Made by a program: the position numbers and the translations under genes. DNA of 64,000 nt from Oopsacas minuta (lineage: Eukaryota > Porifera > Hexactinellida > Lyssacinosida > Leucopsacidae). Location: assembly GCA_024704765.1 (NCBI GenBank), contig JAKMXF010000303.1, positions 391,897 to 455,896 of the forward strand, written 5' to 3'. The notes under the pieces were generated by a model. It searched no databases. It was not told the origin of the DNA and worked only from the letters and a program-made list of their open reading frames with translations. Shown one piece after another: positions 56,508-62,500 of the stretch (position 1 is its first letter; each line of letters opens with the position of its first letter).

Positions 56508-59500
56508 TAACAATCCAAATGTAAAATTAGTTTATAAAAAACTGAAAATACGTAGAGAGAATAATCTATTAATAAATAAGTAAAATAATCATTATAATAT
56601 AATTATTGTATAGAAGCTTTAATAAGAAAGCTAGTGGGTTGTAAAGGACCCAGAGTAGATTTGTTAAAACTAAATATCTGAATTCCTCTGTTGTGAGTGG
56701 AGCAGAGGACATCACTATGTCCGGGCATTCTGTGAATACTATAAATAGGACCAGAGTAGTACTTTTTCTCAAATAACAACACCCCCTTCTCCACATCCCA
56801 GAAATACAGACTCCCACCGTTAGAAGCAGTTATTAGACAATTGAGCTCGTTACAGAGATGACAAGTATTCAAGTTGTCAGAGAGATGAGGATATTCACGC
56901 AGAACAGCACCCGTATACCTGTCCCAGCGAGTAGCAGTAGCCGAATTCTCCACGGGACCTCGACTGGAAGTGTAGAAACTGCGTCCATCCTGAGAAACAT
57001 CACAAGCAGTGAGAAGACATTGAGGATGCAGGAGATTCTGCACAACATCCATGGTCCTGGTATCCCATACTCGCAAATGCTTATCTTCACTAGATTGTAA
57101 GACACACCTCTCACCAGGTATCCACTTAACGCATGTTACCAGATTCCGAGGAATAGAGCATCTGTTTAGACATGAACCAGTGTTCAAATCCCAGAGACAT
57201 ACTGTGTTATCACGTGAACCAGAAAACAACTGGCTTTGATCGATCGCAAGAGCAGTGACTGTCAATTCGTGACCATGAAGATTGTTGATCGGATAGCTAC
57301 GATGCTTTGTCTTATCCTCAGCAATTTTAGAAACATCCCAGAGGCAGATGTATTCATCTCTTGATCCGCTAGCTACCAAACTGAGAGAAGAATCGAATGC
57401 AAGGGATGTTATGTCATTGGTGTGTCCATTTAATCTGCAAACATTAGGAGGATTTTGTGAATAGTAAAATAGATTCCCATCCGTACCCCCTAAGACTAGA
57501 CTGTCCGAATTCTGCACGAATATGGATGAAAAGTAAGGCCCCGAATAGTCTAGCATAGACACAGACTTAGGTTTCGGAGTAGGGTCTAACTCTACAGGTG
57601 AGGAAGTAGTTTCTTTGTCAGGATTGAGGAAAGGATCGTCTTGATTAGATGGAAATTTAGAGGATGCATTCTGACCCATTCTTAGGGTGGATGTTTAAAA
57701 TCTGAATCGTGTACAATTCACAATTATTTTATGGTTGGTTGATTAAAATGTATTTGATGACAAATGCGAATTTCTCATGTGAATTAGCTAAGTCTCAAAA
57801 CACATACCATAACTGTGGGTTGAAGGTAGAATGATTAAATACAAATGAGTTATGCGACTGGTAAGTTTGCATTGTTAAATAATAAGAGAGAATAATAGAA
57901 AAATTGGTATTTCAATACTAATAAACTTGAGATAATTTCAATTATTCCAAGACAAATCACAAATTACAGTATAATGCCGGTAGAATCTTTAGAAATGGTC
58001 TAAAGTTTCAAAGAGACCTAATTGTATCCAATCTTATTGCGGATTAATGTACGTACTATACAAGTTTGATATTCTACAGCTGATTTCTGATAATAATTAA
58101 TTTGAAGGATAATCATGTATTAGCTATTTCTGGTATAACATTGATATGGGTTTTGAATCATTAGATTATATATCTATGGTTTGAGCTGGGATTCTAGAAA
58201 CCGTGATTCAGATATTCCGAATAAGAAAGCCTTATTCTTGATCTCTTGACATCTAAACACATATGAGTTGTTATGCTCGTTAACCTGAATCACACTTATC
58301 AACTTCTTATACTATACTATATTCCCTAGGAGCTAGGAGGATATACCAAATCGCAGGATATCCAGGATTACAGGGGGTTTTCAAGTATGCTGAATTAGAT
58401 CGAAATATGAATTCAAAATAAATAATACTCTATGAATTATCAAAACCAGAATCAGTAGAAGAAATGAATACATTTCTTTTATTGATTACACACAATAAAT
58501 ATTAACATTATGTAATTCTCGCAAAATAATTAAACTCTTTAATTATTACTTGAGTATGTAATACGTATGTATCTCAATTATATTCGTATTTTTTTATCAT
58601 GGATAGTTGACGTTCCCTACGCCTATATCTCGAGAATTCGAAATAGCGGATGCAACTAACTACAGTCAACTTTTCTATAACGGCTACCGAAGGGACTGGC
58701 CAAAAGTGCCCTTTATATACAGGTGACGGTTGTAGAGAGGTTGACCGTTATACACTAGTTTGGTAGTAACTGTATGTTAATGGTGGTGATATAGAGAAGT
58801 TGACCTTTAAGACGAGTAACCGATATTTAAGATAATGTAGTGGAAGTAGTGAATGATGTCCACCCAAGGGACTTGTCAAAGGTAGACTTTATAGGAGGCG
58901 ACTACCATATAAAGTGGCCGTTATATAGAGGTAGTGGCTGTTAAAGACAGGTCTACCACCAGTAAGGGACCAAAAATGGTGGCCGATATGTGCAGGCGAC
59001 TGTTAAGCAGGCTTGACTTTATTATGCTTAACAAATCTCTTGTATCATGATCCCGGGAATAGCGATGTAATCATATTCATACACACTTCTATCTTGAATG
59101 AACTACAGGAAGCATTAGTATATGTATGTATTAAGTTGGAAGTACGTATACGCTTTAATTTCTGAAAAAAAGACGAGCACGTATTCAAATGATAAAACAG
59201 GATTACAATAATTTGCTCTGCCAAATCAAAATTCCAAACTAGAAATAAAAACTACAAACGAATCACAGACCAACTTTAGCTACTAAGAAGTAGTCAGGAT
59301 AAAACGGACAATACTTACACATTTACTTGTGGCTTAACGCATAAACAATGCCTGCAACAACAGATATGTGAGGCTGCCCGTTAAAATACCAGACGCAGAC
59401 TAATTACCCCACAGGAGTATCCATACCACTATATATTAACTACTCGATCCTCCGGATGATGTGATACACTGAGTCTCTTCACCAACCCAATGAGAAAGAT

Positions 59501-62500
59501 GTCCAGCCGACAGACTGGTAGTGCAGTTCGGGGTTATTCGTTTGTGTCCTCAAAATCGGACTCTAGAATACTTTTGAATTTAATATAGAAAGGTGTGAAA
59601 AATTCACTTAAGAAAATTCATACCCGAGGTGCAAATCTCCGACCCAAAAATGTATATGTATGCCAATTTTCATGTTAATGGGACTGCTAGATTTCGCACG
59701 GCCGCGCGGATATCAAACATCGTCCTTATCATTAGGGAACCTCCCTATAGGAACTGCACTAAAAGTGTAAACTAATCAATAAAGTATTCAAGTAATACTT
59801 ATTGTGGTAAATATTCGAGGCAAGCACTAGTTGAACATAGGAGAACCGCGTTTGAGGTGTCGCTGCACTGTAGGGTCTAAAATATCGCCATTAAAAACAT
59901 CTACAGTCGACGATAATGACAATCTTTCCCAAGTTCGAAGCATGTATTCCTGAGGGCGCCAACAACAACTGCCAAGCTGACTGGACATGGCCACTTCTAA
60001 TCGAAAGCGACCTAGTAAGCGAAGCGCGGTAGTTATACAGCTGATTAATTCATGATTATTAGTCATTTTCCGATGAATTAGTATTAATAGTCTTCGATTA
60101 GCGTTAAACTTATTAAGTAGATAAAATAATGAACTTAGAATAGAACTGAAGACAAACAAAGGAAATTTCGGAAAAACTGTGCAGACTTTTGTAAATAAGA
60201 GGAAATAAATATAAACAATATTTAAACATATTTGAAGAATAAGTCAATAGAAACTGAATAAAGTAAGTATCGTAAATACAACACAGATCAATTATCTGAG
60301 AATACACATTTTATCTTGAAAAGTCAACTTTAACACATAACAGATGCTAGGACAAGTTTCTTGGAAAATTCTCGACTTCTTGTTACTTAAACAGCTGACC
60401 TAGATCGATGATTGGCTAAATTATAATCTCAATTAATAATATGGATACATGCTTATGATATGATGTAGCAGTAGCATTTATGTACTAATATGGTCATGTT
60501 ATAACTGAGCATATTCACATATGTACTCACTAAAGTCTTAACAATGGAATAGCACGGGATATACAGCCTGGCTTAATATGGTAGTACTCAGTGTTTAGAC
60601 TGATGATAAAATCGTAATATGAATTTAGTAAACTAGTATTGGATAATAGAAAATCATAAGAGTAACAATAATTAAAAGATAACTCTAGAGGTGCTGTGAT
60701 TAGAGGAGATTAATTCTAATGCCACAACCCCCAATTTACAAGTGGGATCATTCGTAATACAAATCTTGATAATCTCTAGCAGAGTTAATTCTAAGGTATA
60801 AAAAATAATTATTACTAGGAATTTGAATCTCAAAATATTCAAATGCTAAAAAATGTTAAAATTGGTGTGTACACATGAAAAATTAGGTGATTATGTGTAC
60901 GTGTGGATAGACATCTACATTAATCCAGCAAAGTGTACTTTTGGTTGTATTTTGTCGAGCACTACTCAGTTCAGTCAACTAATATTAACTCTTGCCATCT
61001 ACACAAGAAAAATATCGCATTACGCATTACAGACAATTTTACTCTGACAGATAACAAAGTGACTTTATATGGCGATTAACAAAAAATTCTCTAACATTAA
61101 GAATGTAAAAGATTGAATAAATAATTCTTTTAATTTACTTTTATCTCTAAGTGCTATTGCAGATTAGCGGTCTAATTCTAGGTGTTTGTAAATTTACTTA
61201 TGTGAAAGTTTGGGTCTTAAAGCTCAGTTGTAAAGATATATGTACAATCAGAAACGATAAAATGAGTAAAAGTATTAAATTTACAAATAGTAACTAACTG
61301 AAGCACAAAGCTAAATTGCTCATCAATCTCAGGAATAGTATCTTGTACTGCAGCTATAATAACAGTTATTTCTGTGTTACCATCGTTAAAGAAACCTCCT
61401 AGGATAGCTGAAGTGAAGTCTTCAGAGGCTCCCTCTCCTGTTATTGCTATGAGTACAGTGGACGGCGATAGGAGCTCAGTTGAAGTCCCTGAACGTACCA
61501 ATGTGATGGCCACCTGAAAAAAGTAATAGTGTTAATCAAAGTAGAGAGATTAGGGAAATATGTACGCATATGACATTGGGGCATTTAGTAACATAATTAA
61601 GTCGATAATAAATAGTATGGTACATATCTACAACTGTATACATATTTTCAAGAGAGTTACCAACAGGCTTGTACTTTAGTTCAAAACTTTCCTGGGCGGA
61701 AAAGAGATTACAACTCAAGAGCTATGAACCATCAAAATATTACACAGCTGTATAACAATTATGAATTAATTATATTCAATGAAATCTGTTTAGGTATTGT
61801 TGGAAATTTGAGAATCTTTAATTAATAGAAACACACTTCACTTATGGCATGTATCCACTTAAAATACACCCACTAATTGATAAACGGTGATTAATTAGCT
61901 ATTCAATAATCTGTGATCTAATAGCTGTAAATATCTACAGCCCCTTTCTGGTATATTCTAAGCACCTGAACTTATTAGCTGTAAACTTCAGAATACCACA
62001 GGTGGTAAAGGAGGTATACTAAATATGTACAAAGATGTATACACAAGGAAGTACAAAGCATACTGAATGGAAAGTTTAACATGGATCACTCCCATTACTT
62101 GTCACAGACTTACTAGGGAATAACATAAAATATCTGTTACGCATTTCAATAGCTATCTCTAATGAATTCATTGTCAATGTATTATGGCAAAGAATCCAGT
62201 ACTTCATTGGCAGGTGTTGTATGTGGTTATAACTGTGTTTTGTAAAAAAGAATGGGAAATTAGTCTAAACGTTATGTAATGCTACCTAGGGTGTGGTGTG
62301 TAAAGTTCAAAACGCATGACACAGAGGAGGGGCCAAATATTCGAGAATTTTCCATTATTAATGTTTGAACGAATGTAATTGGGCAAGGGTTCAGCATTCG
62401 AGATGCAATATTTAGTCAACTTTGATGAAATTTTATTCTTTTACGTGAAAACACGAAAAATACATATATATTTATCGTGCTTATCACGATAGAGAGATTC

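Noticed and set aside
56255-56524. 89-residue plus-strand frame ending in DRQT repeats
   Set aside because: Its end translates the (ACAG)n microsatellite and its start has no recognisable content.
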